A stretch of 57,148 nt of DNA from Hellea sp. (lineage in GTDB: Bacteria > Pseudomonadota > Alphaproteobacteria > Caulobacterales > Maricaulaceae), in contig JABDKG010000012.1 of assembly GCA_013002305.1 (NCBI GenBank), forward strand, positions 1 to 57,148. The letters are read 5' to 3'. This document shows positions 15,159 through 24,289 of the stretch, one piece after another. Each line of letters opens with the position of its first letter. Position 1 is the stretch's first letter. Under the pieces are notes generated by a model. That model searched no databases. It saw nothing but the letters and a program-made list of their open reading frames with translations, and was not told where the DNA came from. A program made the translations under genes and the position numbers.

Positions 15159-17720
15159 ATGTCTAAATCCAAGCTGAAGCTCCGAGCGGGCCTTTTATTG
15201 AGCGCCGGTTTTGCGGCTCTGACATTTACCGGAACCTCATTTGCGCAAGATGTACCAGAACCGCCCGGTTCTGCAGAGACCTCAACGCGGGTTGAGGGCA
15301 GCGGGATTGACGAGATCATCACAACGGCGCGGAAACGCGAAGAAAGTCTTCAGGCTACGCCGATTGCCGTGTCTGCCTTCTCCGGCGAAGACCTGATCGA
15401 GGCCGGTCTTTCCAACCTGTCCGATCTTCGCAATGTGGTTCCGAATGTCGATGTCCAAAATGGCAATGGCGCGACGGGCGTCGGCAATATTTTTATTCGC
15501 GGTGTTGGCGCGCGCAATACCGGTGTGAATTTTGACTCCGGTGTCGGGGTCTATCTTGACGGGATTTATATGGGGCGTCCGGACGGCACGCTGCTGGACA
15601 ATGTCGACATTGCCAATGTTCAGGTTCTGCGCGGCCCTCAAGGCACGCTTTTTGGCAAGAACACAACGGGCGGGGCCATCCTTTATACGTCCGCCGCGCC
15701 GAGCGGTGAATATGAAGGCAATCTTCAGGCCCGCGTCGGCAATCTCGGGCGTTTTGACATGCAAGGCACGCTCAATATTCCGATATCCGAAGGCATTATA
15801 GATTCGCGCTTTTCCGCCTATGTCACGACGCGTGACGGGTTCGTGGAAAATGTTTTTTTAGACGAAATGCTGAGCGATGAAAACCGGTGGGGCGGCAAGG
15901 CGCGGTTTTTGATCACTTTGGCCGATGACTTTAACATCGATCTGAACGCCAATTACAGCAAGACCGATCAGGCCGGCCGCGGGCAGGACTGCGAATATTT
16001 TCCGAACGCCGAAGGCGCCGGCTGGCAGGCAGACGCGCAGAACAGCACGGTCTTTATTCCGGGCACGGGACAGGCGATTGAAGATCATTGTCTGGATAAT
16101 AATGCACTCGGGCCTGACAAAGTGTTAAGCGACCTTGAGGGCAGCCGCTATGAGGCGGAAACCCAAGGGCTTTCCGCAACGGTAAATTGGGACATTAATG
16201 AAACATTTTCCCTCAAAACCATTACCGCGCTTCGCGATACGGACGGCGCTGACGGGATTGATCTTGACGGCGTGGCAATCCCGTCGCTTCACCAGATTAC
16301 ACTCGGGCAAGACCGGGGCGGGGCGAAACGCGAAACCCGCCAGATCAGCCAGGAAGTGACGCTGACCGCGATTGTGATTGATGACGCGCTCGACCTTGTG
16401 GCCGGCGGATATGTGTTTTCAGAAGAATCTGACGGCAGCACAAATCTTGGCGTTTTGGGGCCTATATTTGGCGTGGCCGGTCTGGCGCCGATTACGTTTT
16501 ACAGTTCAAGCCCGCTGACGCGCGCGACCGACAATAAAGCCTATTCGGCGTTTACTCAGGCCGATTGGAAGGTCAATGATCAGTGGAGCGTCACCGCCGG
16601 GCTTCGATTTACGACCGAGAACCGGCAGCTTCGACGGATTCAGGACGTTCTAAATCCTGCCAATTTAACGCTCGATGGCCGGACCGCGCGCGAGCTGGTC
16701 GGCGGCAATGTTTGGATCATCCCCGGCGGCGAAGCGAATTTTAACCCGGATCACGGACATATTCATGTGGTTTCGCCAAACACGGCCGAAGGCATTACAG
16801 ATGTGAATGACCAAACTTTGCAGGTCAAAAATCACGCCTGGACCCCGATGATCAGCGTGCAACGAAAGCTGGATGATGTTGGCGGAATTGATGATGGTAT
16901 CATTTACGGTACAATCTCGAACGGGTTTTTATCCGGCGGGGTTTCCGAGTCGCTGGATCCGGTGACGCAGGCATTGACGACATATGAGCCCGAAAATGTC
17001 TGGAATTATGAAGTCGGTTTGAAAATGGATCTACTGGATCGGCGGCTGCGGATGAACACGGCGCTTTATTATACGCAATATGATGATCGGCAGCTGACCA
17101 CGGTCACCGTTAATCCGCAAACCGGGTCGGTCGCGCCCGGACTTATCAACGCCGCGGAGTCCGTTGTTAAGGGGGTTGAGCTGGAAACAATTTTTATTCC
17201 GGTTGATAATTTAGAGCTGACATTTAATGCCGCGTTTAATGATGGCGACATTAAGGAATATACGGATACGCGCATCCTGACACCCGGCAGCGGTCAGGCC
17301 GGCTGCACGCTCGTGACATCCTCCGCCGGTCCGGTCGATTTGTGCGACGTTGACCGATCCGATGAAAACCTACCACGCTTGCCAACCGAAGTGTTTTTCG
17401 GCGCCGTCCAATATTCCTACCCTACCGAGATCGGCATGTTCATTCCAAGGGTACAATATTCGCTGCGCAATAATATTGAACAATGTTTTGATCGCGGCAG
17501 TTGTCTCGATGGTCGCTACCGAACCGATCAGGATGATTTAAGCGCGCGCCTGACATGGATTTCCAATAAGGAAGATCTTCGCCTGACCGCCTTTGTCAAT
17601 AATCTGACGGATTCGCGCTATATCATAGGCGGAACGCCATTAGTTGATGTCGTGCGAACCGGCGGGACTGTTTACAATGTGCCCCGGACTTACGGGCTTG
17701 AACTGTCGGCCGATTTTTAA
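15159..17720 (+). CDS. TonB-dependent outer-membrane receptor
   Basis: 853 residues. It has a signal peptide (about 1-29, ending SFAQ) and then a TonB-box-like segment (DEIITTARKREESLQATPIAV). The plug domain has NVQVLRGPQGTLFGKNTTGGAI, and a 22-stranded barrel ends in a C-terminal aromatic (LSADF). The start follows ttggggagaac, a strong ribosome binding site. The type with ITTARKREESLQ is abundant in sphingomonads and related alphaproteobacteria and imports siderophores, glycans or other large ligands; the ligand here is unknown. No dedicated ABC transporter is adjacent. Confidence 0.93.
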   Translation: MSKSKLKLRAGLLLSAGFAALTFTGTSFAQDVPEPPGSAETSTRVEGSGIDEIITTARKREESLQATPIAVSAFSGEDLIEAGLSNLSDLRNVVPNVDVQNGNGATGVGNIFIRGVGARNTGVNFDSGVGVYLDGIYMGRPDGTLLDNVDIANVQVLRGPQGTLFGKNTTGGAILYTSAAPSGEYEGNLQARVGNLGRFDMQGTLNIPISEGIIDSRFSAYVTTRDGFVENVFLDEMLSDENRWGGKARFLITLADDFNIDLNANYSKTDQAGRGQDCEYFPNAEGAGWQADAQNSTVFIPGTGQAIEDHCLDNNALGPDKVLSDLEGSRYEAETQGLSATVNWDINETFSLKTITALRDTDGADGIDLDGVAIPSLHQITLGQDRGGAKRETRQISQEVTLTAIVIDDALDLVAGGYVFSEESDGSTNLGVLGPIFGVAGLAPITFYSSSPLTRATDNKAYSAFTQADWKVNDQWSVTAGLRFTTENRQLRRIQDVLNPANLTLDGRTARELVGGNVWIIPGGEANFNPDHGHIHVVSPNTAEGITDVNDQTLQVKNHAWTPMISVQRKLDDVGGIDDGIIYGTISNGFLSGGVSESLDPVTQALTTYEPENVWNYEVGLKMDLLDRRLRMNTALYYTQYDDRQLTTVTVNPQTGSVAPGLINAAESVVKGVELETIFIPVDNLELTFNAAFNDGDIKEYTDTRILTPGSGQAGCTLVTSSAGPVDLCDVDRSDENLPRLPTEVFFGAVQYSYPTEIGMFIPRVQYSLRNNIEQCFDRGSCLDGRYRTDQDDLSARLTWISNKEDLRLTAFVNNLTDSRYIIGGTPLVDVVRTGGTVYNVPRTYGLELSADF

Positions 17721-17798
17721 ATATCTGTTTTAATATCCGGCCAGATTGACCGACGACAGACGCCAACTGCAAAAATTCTGGACGAGGCCCGTCCGGAT

Positions 17799-18500
17799 AT
17801 GGCATTCAATATATCTATGAACCCGACCGATAGGATATCCGGCGCGCGGCCGGTCAAGCGCCACTACCCGACCGATGCGGCCAGAACCGCTGATCTTTTG
17901 GTCCATGTGATCGGCCTGACGCTGGCCTTTACCGGCGGCGGGATCATATTGGGTTTTGCGATCAAGACCGGCAATCCGGGATTAATCGCGGCAATAGCTA
18001 TTTACGCGCTCGGCATGATTGCCATGCTCAGCCTGTCGACCGCTTACAATTTTGCGCCGCGGGAAAAGCGCGCGCGCCGCAACAAATATGATCATGCCGG
18101 AATATTTCTGATGATCGGCGCGTCCTACACGCCGTTTACGACCCAAAGCCTGACCGGGGCCTGGTCCTGGTCGATGACCGCGATCATATGGGGACTGGTC
18201 GCCCTGTGCGTGACCGGAAAGCTGATGGAAATAAAACTGCCGCGCAAGGTCTGGATTACCGCCTATATTGCGCTGGGCTGGATGGCGGTCATAGCGCTTC
18301 TGCCGCTGATAAAGTCTGTACACTGGGTGTCCCTGATGCTGCTGCTGCTCGGCGGAATGGTCTATACATTTGGCGTCATCTTTCATGTTAACCGCCGCTC
18401 GCTTAATCACGCCAAAGCGGTCTGGCACGGCCATGTCGTCGCCGCAGCCGGCCTGCACTGGGCGGCTATCTTTTTGGGTGTTGTGCTGTTTCCGGCCTAA
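17799..18500 (+). CDS. hemolysin III / PAQR-like membrane protein
   Basis: 233 residues with about seven membrane helices. Conserved HlyIII features are visible: the first-helix region with STAYNFAPREKR, then DHAGIFLMIGASYTPF, and the final VWHGHVVAAAGLHW. His and Asp residues in these motifs form the metal site of the family. Bacterial members are integral inner-membrane proteins of uncertain physiological role; hemolysis is only reported for some. ATG at 17799 chosen; ATG 17817 is possible. Confidence 0.9.
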   Translation: MAFNISMNPTDRISGARPVKRHYPTDAARTADLLVHVIGLTLAFTGGGIILGFAIKTGNPGLIAAIAIYALGMIAMLSLSTAYNFAPREKRARRNKYDHAGIFLMIGASYTPFTTQSLTGAWSWSMTAIIWGLVALCVTGKLMEIKLPRKVWITAYIALGWMAVIALLPLIKSVHWVSLMLLLLGGMVYTFGVIFHVNRRSLNHAKAVWHGHVVAAAGLHWAAIFLGVVLFPA

Positions 18501-18599
18501 TGTGAGACGATTAAAACCGGTGAAGTTCGAGCATGCGGGCGACACCTGACACCGGATAAAACCCATTGCGCCGGTGGGCGGATTTGCTAGCCTGTCCAT

Positions 18600-19136
18600 A
18601 TGGATATCAAAACAGCTCAGAAAGATATGCGGACCGCCTATTATGGCGGCGGAACCGGGGCGCTGGTCTCGGGCACGGTCTGGTTGATGGCGGGCGTGCT
18701 GGCATATGCCGCCGAACCGAGAACGGCGATTATCGCTTTTCTGATCGGCGGCATGTTTATTTTCCCGCTCAGCGCCGGGCTCGACAAGCTACTCGGTCGA
18801 TCCGGCAAACATGCCAAAGACAATCCGCTCGGGCCGCTTGCGCTGGAGGGCACGGTCATGATGATGCTCGGCATATTGATCGCGCTGGCGACTTTATATT
18901 CCGGCTTGCAGCTGTTTTTCCCCGCCATGTTAATGGTCATCGCCGGCCGTTACCTGACATTTGGAACGCTCTACGGGATGAAACTTTACTGGGTTTTCGC
19001 TGCGGCTCTGGCTGTGGCCGGTTTTATAATTTTCCGGTGGGGGCTTCCTTTTTACAGCGGCGGACTGATCGGCGGCGTCATTGAGATCGTGTTTGCGTTT
19101 TTATTAATGGCCGGCAGCAAACGGATGGACGCCTGA
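18600..19136 (+). CDS. polytopic membrane protein (DUF7010-like)
   Basis: 178 residues with about six membrane helices. It begins MDIKTAQKDMRTAYYGG and carries GALVSGTVWLMAG in helix 1 and GMFIFPLSAGLDKLLGR before a basic loop. The pattern recalls small uncharacterised membrane proteins grouped as DUF7010; I am only moderately sure. It stands between the HlyIII-like and TPR-methyltransferase genes on the same strand. No function can be given. Confidence 0.7.
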   Translation: MDIKTAQKDMRTAYYGGGTGALVSGTVWLMAGVLAYAAEPRTAIIAFLIGGMFIFPLSAGLDKLLGRSGKHAKDNPLGPLALEGTVMMMLGILIALATLYSGLQLFFPAMLMVIAGRYLTFGTLYGMKLYWVFAAALAVAGFIIFRWGLPFYSGGLIGGVIEIVFAFLLMAGSKRMDA

Positions 19137-19245
19137 GCTTCATTAAACACATATATATATAAAATTTGTGGCATTCCTAAATGACAATGAGAATTTTCTG
19201 TTTTAAGTATCCTGTCGAAAGTTCGGTCAATAATAGGGGGTAACC

Positions 19246-20406
19246 ATGGCTGAAATAGCGGCAAAGACGGAAAAAAATAAGACAATAGAACGCCTTCTAT
19301 CCGAATCCAAATCCCTCACCGAAAAAGGTCAGACTTCCGAGGCGATCAAGCTATACTCAAAGCTATTGGAGTCGGATCCGAAACTTGTACGGGCACTCAT
19401 TCAGCTCGGTAAAATTTATGAGACGGAAGGTCAATTAGACAAGGCGATAAAATATTATAGGCAAGTGGCCGAACTCCGGCCCGCGGATTTCTTTGCTTAT
19501 ACCAGCCTCGGAAAAGCTCAGCTTGCCCATGACGATACCAAAGCCGCGATTAAATCCTATCAGAAGGCCGCTGCGTTGAACGACGATGTTCCGGCGTGGC
19601 TTTATAATAATCTGGGCGATGCCTTGCTCAAAGACGGACAGGCAAAAAAGGCCATATCTGTGTTTCAGAAGGCGCTTGATACCGGATCGGATCATCCCGA
19701 AGGGATACAGCGCAAAATCGAAGCAGCGCGAACAATCGTGCAAGACGGCCCATTGGCTAAGATCGGATGGAATATTGACAATATTGCCTTATATTCCGGC
19801 GGCCCCGCCAAAGACTTTGGCAAAGTTGGCCGCGAGACGATCATTACACTCTTGCAAAACGGGCTAAGGCCGGATCATAAAATTCTCGACTTTGGCTGCG
19901 GCGCGGTGCGTCTCGGTTATTGGATTGTGCGTCTGGTCGATAGCGGAAACTATTATGGCATAGAGCCCGACGCAAAAATGCTGGAAGCCGGCAAAAAACA
20001 TGCGCTCGGTCCACAGTTGATAAAGTCCAAAAAGCCGGAATTTTCGACCAATTCAGATTGCGATTTCTCGGTCTTCGGCCAGACATTTGACTATGTTGTC
20101 GCGCGCTCGATATTAACTCACACGACCGCGGGTATGCTGATAAAAATCCTAAAGTCCTTTAAGGATAACAGCCACGATGACGCAATAATGATGGCGTCCT
20201 ATTGGAATCTGGATTACCCGTATGACGGAGAAATCGGCGACAACCAATCGCATGACGATGATCGGTTTATTCGTGTGGTTAAGTTTAGCCTGGAAAAAAT
20301 ACAGAGCTTGGCGAAGGCCGAAGGATTGAAGGTTTCGGAATATCGCGTCAACCCGATCATCAATCATCAGATATGGCTAAAAATCGAGCACGCCGACTCT
20401 GTCTAA
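19246..20406 (+). CDS. TPR protein with C-terminal SAM-dependent methyltransferase domain
   Basis: 386 residues. Residues 10-160 hold about four tetratricopeptide repeats. Residues 195-380 form a class I methyltransferase, with the SAM-binding motif ILDFGCGAVR at 213-222 and the following acidic residue in YYGIEPDAKM. The start follows a strong ribosome binding site (aggggg). The substrate is unknown; TPR-methyltransferase fusions are often near surface glycan or secondary metabolite genes, which is not obviously the case here. Confidence 0.88.
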   Translation: MAEIAAKTEKNKTIERLLSESKSLTEKGQTSEAIKLYSKLLESDPKLVRALIQLGKIYETEGQLDKAIKYYRQVAELRPADFFAYTSLGKAQLAHDDTKAAIKSYQKAAALNDDVPAWLYNNLGDALLKDGQAKKAISVFQKALDTGSDHPEGIQRKIEAARTIVQDGPLAKIGWNIDNIALYSGGPAKDFGKVGRETIITLLQNGLRPDHKILDFGCGAVRLGYWIVRLVDSGNYYGIEPDAKMLEAGKKHALGPQLIKSKKPEFSTNSDCDFSVFGQTFDYVVARSILTHTTAGMLIKILKSFKDNSHDDAIMMASYWNLDYPYDGEIGDNQSHDDDRFIRVVKFSLEKIQSLAKAEGLKVSEYRVNPIINHQIWLKIEHADSV

Positions 20407-20451
20407 TCTCCGAATCGTGGCAGAGATCCTCCAAATAGACTGGAGGGATCG

Positions 20452-20829
20452 ATGAAAACTTTAAATCAGGTGCGCGAATGGCATGAACATTTTCAGGTGC
20501 CGGTGCTGCATGAGCCCGCACTGCCGGAAGGTCGCCGGGAACTGCGCCTATCACTGCTCGAAGAAGAGATCCGCGAGCTGCGCGAAGCTGTTGAAGCCGG
20601 CGATATGTTAGAGGTACTCGATGCACTGTGCGATATTCAATATGTGCTTGATGGCACCTTTCTGGAATTTGGCCTGCACCCGGTCAAAGAAGCGGCCTTT
20701 GATGAGGTCCAGGCATCCAATATGTCCAAGCTCGGCGAGGACGGCAAACCGATCTTCCGCGAGGACGGCAAGGTTTTGAAAGGGCCGAATTTCCGCAGGC
20801 CAAATCTGGCGCAGTTTATTGGCGCTTAA
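20452..20829 (+). CDS. MazG-like nucleotide pyrophosphohydrolase
   Basis: 125 residues, preceded by tggaggg. The all-alpha NTP pyrophosphatase motif is visible: LLEEEIRELREA (metal-binding Glu residues) and then EVLDALCDIQYVLDGTFLEFG (second acidic helix). The C-terminal part contains 'KLGEDGKPIFREDGKVLKGPNF', common in stand-alone MazG-like proteins. These hydrolyse non-canonical or excess nucleoside triphosphates; the preferred substrate is not predictable. Confidence 0.85.
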   Translation: MKTLNQVREWHEHFQVPVLHEPALPEGRRELRLSLLEEEIRELREAVEAGDMLEVLDALCDIQYVLDGTFLEFGLHPVKEAAFDEVQASNMSKLGEDGKPIFREDGKVLKGPNFRRPNLAQFIGA

Positions 20830-20913
20830 GCGTGTCTTTATCCGGGATGAGTTCTCTACCGGGCGAGATCTAAATCATCCGGCTCTCAGGGTCCTTGTTA
20901 TCTTTCTTAAGCC

Positions 20914-21675
20914 TCAGAAGACGCCTTCAAGGCTTAGCGTCTTGGAGAAACCCCTTGTGCCCCTAACCGTATAAGACGCGTTTAAGGTCAGTTTGATGTT
21001 CGAGGTCAGTTCGGCGGAGGCCCGTAATCCCGTAGCGCTGTAATTATTAGCCGAATTTGGCACGTAAATTTCAACCCCTTCGGGCATGCCGGGGATACCT
21101 TTCCAGAGCAATTCCAGCAAAGTATGCTGTAGAAAATCCGGCGTCATCATAACGTCCTGACTAAGTCCGGGGATGGGTTGCAGTACGAAACCGGATTCGT
21201 CGACATGTATGCTGCAAAAATCACCCCAGACCGCGCAGTGCAAAGATGTAATATCAATTTTTGCCGAGTTCTTTGTAAACTGCGCGCTGAAGGTGGAATC
21301 CATTTTCGGGCGCATCTGCAATAAGGATGGCTGATTCTGACGCAAATTGGGTTCACCCAAATAGGTAATTTCGCGAAACCCGATCCCCTTGGTTGCCGCC
21401 ATCGACATATCGACCGTCCAATGGGCGTGATCAAATTTTTTACCTTCGCGAAATGACTGTTTCCCTACGATCATGGCTGTTCGCAGCGCGTCTAAAAAGT
21501 CGAGCGGTTTGCGGGTTTTAAACTCAATGCCATCGAGCTGGCTCTCATAAACTTTCAAGCTGCCCTGATCGATATAATCATAAAGCGCGACCTTATGGTT
21601 TTTCATGCGCTGAAATATGGTCGTGAATGTTTTATGATATTCAGCCCGCTTACGGGGAACGTTTATTTTGGTCAT
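20914..21675 (-). CDS. hypothetical protein, unknown family
   Basis: 253 residues from the ATG at 21675; a GTG at 21696 would add seven. There is no signal peptide or membrane helix. The N-terminal third is helical and basic; the rest looks beta-rich, ending in a repetitive stretch of short strands (LKLTLNASYTVRGTRGFSKTLSLEG). Not recognised. It lies downstream of the glycine-zipper lipoprotein on the same strand, about 90 bases away. Confidence 0.7.
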   Translation of the reverse strand: MTKINVPRKRAEYHKTFTTIFQRMKNHKVALYDYIDQGSLKVYESQLDGIEFKTRKPLDFLDALRTAMIVGKQSFREGKKFDHAHWTVDMSMAATKGIGFREITYLGEPNLRQNQPSLLQMRPKMDSTFSAQFTKNSAKIDITSLHCAVWGDFCSIHVDESGFVLQPIPGLSQDVMMTPDFLQHTLLELLWKGIPGMPEGVEIYVPNSANNYSATGLRASAELTSNIKLTLNASYTVRGTRGFSKTLSLEGVF

Positions 21676-21766
21676 AAAAAATGCGCCCGAGATCACTCCC
21701 GGCTATCATAGCACATAATCCGGAAACAGTCAGCTTCCCTGTTTCAGTTTTCGCGAACCGACTGAC

Positions 21767-22135
21767 CTAATAAGGTGTTGTGCGGAGCGTTCCGTTTCGC
21801 CAATAGGTTTTTCCGGTTGTGTCATCGACAAAATAATAGCGCCCGGCGGCCTGATCATAAATCAAAGGCTGACCTTGAGCCGGTTGTTTAAAATCGGTCT
21901 TCTCGTCCATACGCTTGTCTTTTTCATGACCGACATAGGCGCCGCCTGCGCCGCCGATCACAGCGCCGATAATCGCGCCAGTTTTCGCGTCGCCATCGCC
22001 GACATTATTGCCGATTACAGCGCCTGCAACGGCGCCGCCTGCTGCGCCGATGGCGGCATTTTTCTCAACATTTCCGGTGGTGGTGCAAGCGGCCAGAGAT
22101 AGGGCTGCGCTTGCAGTGACAATAATATGTTTCAT
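21767..22135 (-). CDS. glycine-zipper outer-membrane lipoprotein
   Basis: 122 residues from the ATG at 22135, preceded by tggagatt. A short signal peptide ends in the lipobox SLAAC. A glycine-zipper membrane-insertion segment follows (AAIGAAGGAVAGAVIGNNVG...GAIIGAVIGGAGGAYVG). The C-terminal half is a small hydrophilic domain with YDQAAGRYYFVDDTTGKTYW. Such SlyB/Rcs-type glycine-zipper lipoproteins sit in the outer membrane and affect envelope integrity. It lies downstream of a hybrid kinase on the same strand but about 180 bases away, so co-transcription is uncertain. Confidence 0.85.
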   Translation of the reverse strand: MKHIIVTASAALSLAACTTTGNVEKNAAIGAAGGAVAGAVIGNNVGDGDAKTGAIIGAVIGGAGGAYVGHEKDKRMDEKTDFKQPAQGQPLIYDQAAGRYYFVDDTTGKTYWRNGTLRTTPY

Positions 22136-22313
22136 AATAATCTCCATTTCAAGCGCGGCCCAATAGGATCCGGCGCTATTTTACACTTTATCATAATAAT
22201 GTCCGTTTTGAGGCATTAAAGTCAAAAACGCAGTTGGCCCCGAGGACATGATCAGGAAATATAACGCGGATGCCGCCTTGGGGTTCCAAAACAGGAAGAT
22301 GGGCGAGGGTCTA

Positions 22314-24149
22314 CTAGATCGCTTGCGGCAGGATCAGCGGAGATAAATCGTCGGCGCAGCGGACCACTTCGTCGAGTTCTTCAAGTGCTGGATTATATCC
22401 GACGGCGACGCGCGGCGAGACCGCGATGGTTTTGATTTTTTTGCCGGAATTTGAAACCTGCAACAGGACTTCCGACAGATCTATTGCCGACAGGGACCCG
22501 TCAACAATAATGATCGGTTTTTCGTCCGGTTCAAATTCCAGAGCCACCATCCAGTTTTTGACGGTCGCAATCTGATGGGTGTGAAAAACCCGGAGATCCA
22601 TGGATCGCAGTTTCATTCCAAATTCATCAATGACAAGCGGGTCCGAGCTCACGATCAGAGCGCGTCTTTCAATTGGCGTTGGCAATGGATGTATTTGCGC
22701 CGTTTGGTCCTGATGGACTTCTTTGGCGGGTACGCTGGAGAACTTAGCCAGAATATCTTCCGTTTGGCTGATCTGAGGCTCGGCGGAGGGATGGGCCAGC
22801 GGCAGCGGCAAGCTGATCCAGAAGGTCGAACCGACATGTTCCTGGGAGACAACGCCGATACGGCCATTCATAAGCTCAACCAATTTATGGGCGATAGATA
22901 GGCCCAGCCCGGTGCCGCCGAATTTCTGTGTTGTGCCGGATTCCGCCTGGGTAAAATGCTCGAAGATCGTTGGCAGTTTTTCGGCGCTGATGCCGATGCC
23001 GCTATCTTTAATCTCGATTTTAACCTCAGCTTCAATGTCGGTCTTCTCAACCGATACTGTAATGCCGACATGGCCGTTTTCCGTAAATTTGATCGCATTG
23101 CCCAGAAGATTAATCAGGACCTGACGAATGCGCCCCGCGTCTCCGATAAATTTGCGCGGCAAGTCCGCCGGATAATGGCATTGCACGACAACATTTTTAT
23201 CGGCCGCATTGATGGACATCAGCGTCTGTAATTCCTTCGCCAAATCGAACAGGTCAAATGGGTCCTGCTTGATCTCGACATTACCGGCCTCAAGGCGGGA
23301 ATAATCCAGAATATCTTCGATGATCGTCATCAGCGCTGTGCCGGATTTATGGATGGCTTCCATATAGATAATTTGATCCTGATCCAGTTGGGTTGTGCGC
23401 ATCATCACCTCTGACATGCCGATAATGCCGTTCATCGGGGTTCTGATTTCGTGCGATGTATTGGACAGAAAATTGGTTTTACTGACCATAGCAGCATTGG
23501 CCCGCTTAATATATTTGCGGTTGGATATGTCAAAAATCGCCAGAGCCAGACACGCGATGAATAAAGTCGCGGCGAGTGTTATAGCCATATTGGCTTCGGG
23601 CATGGCGGCGGAAGAATGATCCGGAAAGACTATGCCGGTATTTTTGGAAATGAACCATTGGCACAATAGAAATGTTGTCAGTAAAATCGATATGGAGTGA
23701 CCAGTCCGGCCGCCATAAAGGCAATAGCCCATAATAATCGGAATAAAGACAGACACGCTAGCCATAGACCTCGGAAAACCGCCGGTCAAAGTAACCGCGC
23801 TCAGGACGGCGACAATGACGATGCCGAGGACCAATGTCCGGGCCAGTTCGAGCTTGCGGTTCAAAACCATTTGAAGACAAAAGCCGAAGAACAGCCCAAC
23901 CAGAATGAAGAGCGGGGCGAATATATTACGAGTATCTGCGTCAATCATCGACGGTCCGCTAAAAATGAACAGGCCGAGCAGGCAGAGAATGAGCGTGTAG
24001 CCAGCCAGAATTATGTATAAAAGATTGGCGGCGCGGAACTGGGATTCCGGATCATCTTCATAGGCGGTCAGGAGTTTTTCATGCACAGAAACGCAGCGGA
24101 ATTTTACCGCAGCCGCCCCGTCAGAGAAAAATTGTTTCCATTTACCCAT
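22314..24149 (-). CDS. membrane hybrid histidine kinase with pseudo-receiver (paralogue 1)
   Basis: 611 residues. About six membrane helices (45-208) form the sensor. HisKA has His233 in TSHEIRTPMNGIIGM, and the HATPase carries GLGLSIAHKLVELM. The C-terminal domain (about 495-610) folds like a receiver but is degenerate: the acidic pair is ALIVSSDP, one Asp remains in IIIVDGSL, and the conserved Lys is missing. It may be a docking or regulatory pseudo-receiver. It is a close paralogue of 27239-29065; the first 240 residues align without a gap. It is the last of three same-strand genes whose first and third are this pair. Confidence 0.9.
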   Translation of the reverse strand: MGKWKQFFSDGAAAVKFRCVSVHEKLLTAYEDDPESQFRAANLLYIILAGYTLILCLLGLFIFSGPSMIDADTRNIFAPLFILVGLFFGFCLQMVLNRKLELARTLVLGIVIVAVLSAVTLTGGFPRSMASVSVFIPIIMGYCLYGGRTGHSISILLTTFLLCQWFISKNTGIVFPDHSSAAMPEANMAITLAATLFIACLALAIFDISNRKYIKRANAAMVSKTNFLSNTSHEIRTPMNGIIGMSEVMMRTTQLDQDQIIYMEAIHKSGTALMTIIEDILDYSRLEAGNVEIKQDPFDLFDLAKELQTLMSINAADKNVVVQCHYPADLPRKFIGDAGRIRQVLINLLGNAIKFTENGHVGITVSVEKTDIEAEVKIEIKDSGIGISAEKLPTIFEHFTQAESGTTQKFGGTGLGLSIAHKLVELMNGRIGVVSQEHVGSTFWISLPLPLAHPSAEPQISQTEDILAKFSSVPAKEVHQDQTAQIHPLPTPIERRALIVSSDPLVIDEFGMKLRSMDLRVFHTHQIATVKNWMVALEFEPDEKPIIIVDGSLSAIDLSEVLLQVSNSGKKIKTIAVSPRVAVGYNPALEELDEVVRCADDLSPLILPQAI

Positions 24150-24289
24150 GAATTCGCCTGTTTCCTGGGAAAAATTATTAATGGAAATTGGTTATAGGGA
24201 CGTCAAAGTAAGTGGTTACCGCAACGTAAATATAAAATGCAGCATTATCGCGGTTTTTGAACTGAAGAAATCTATCAGCGCCGCTGAGG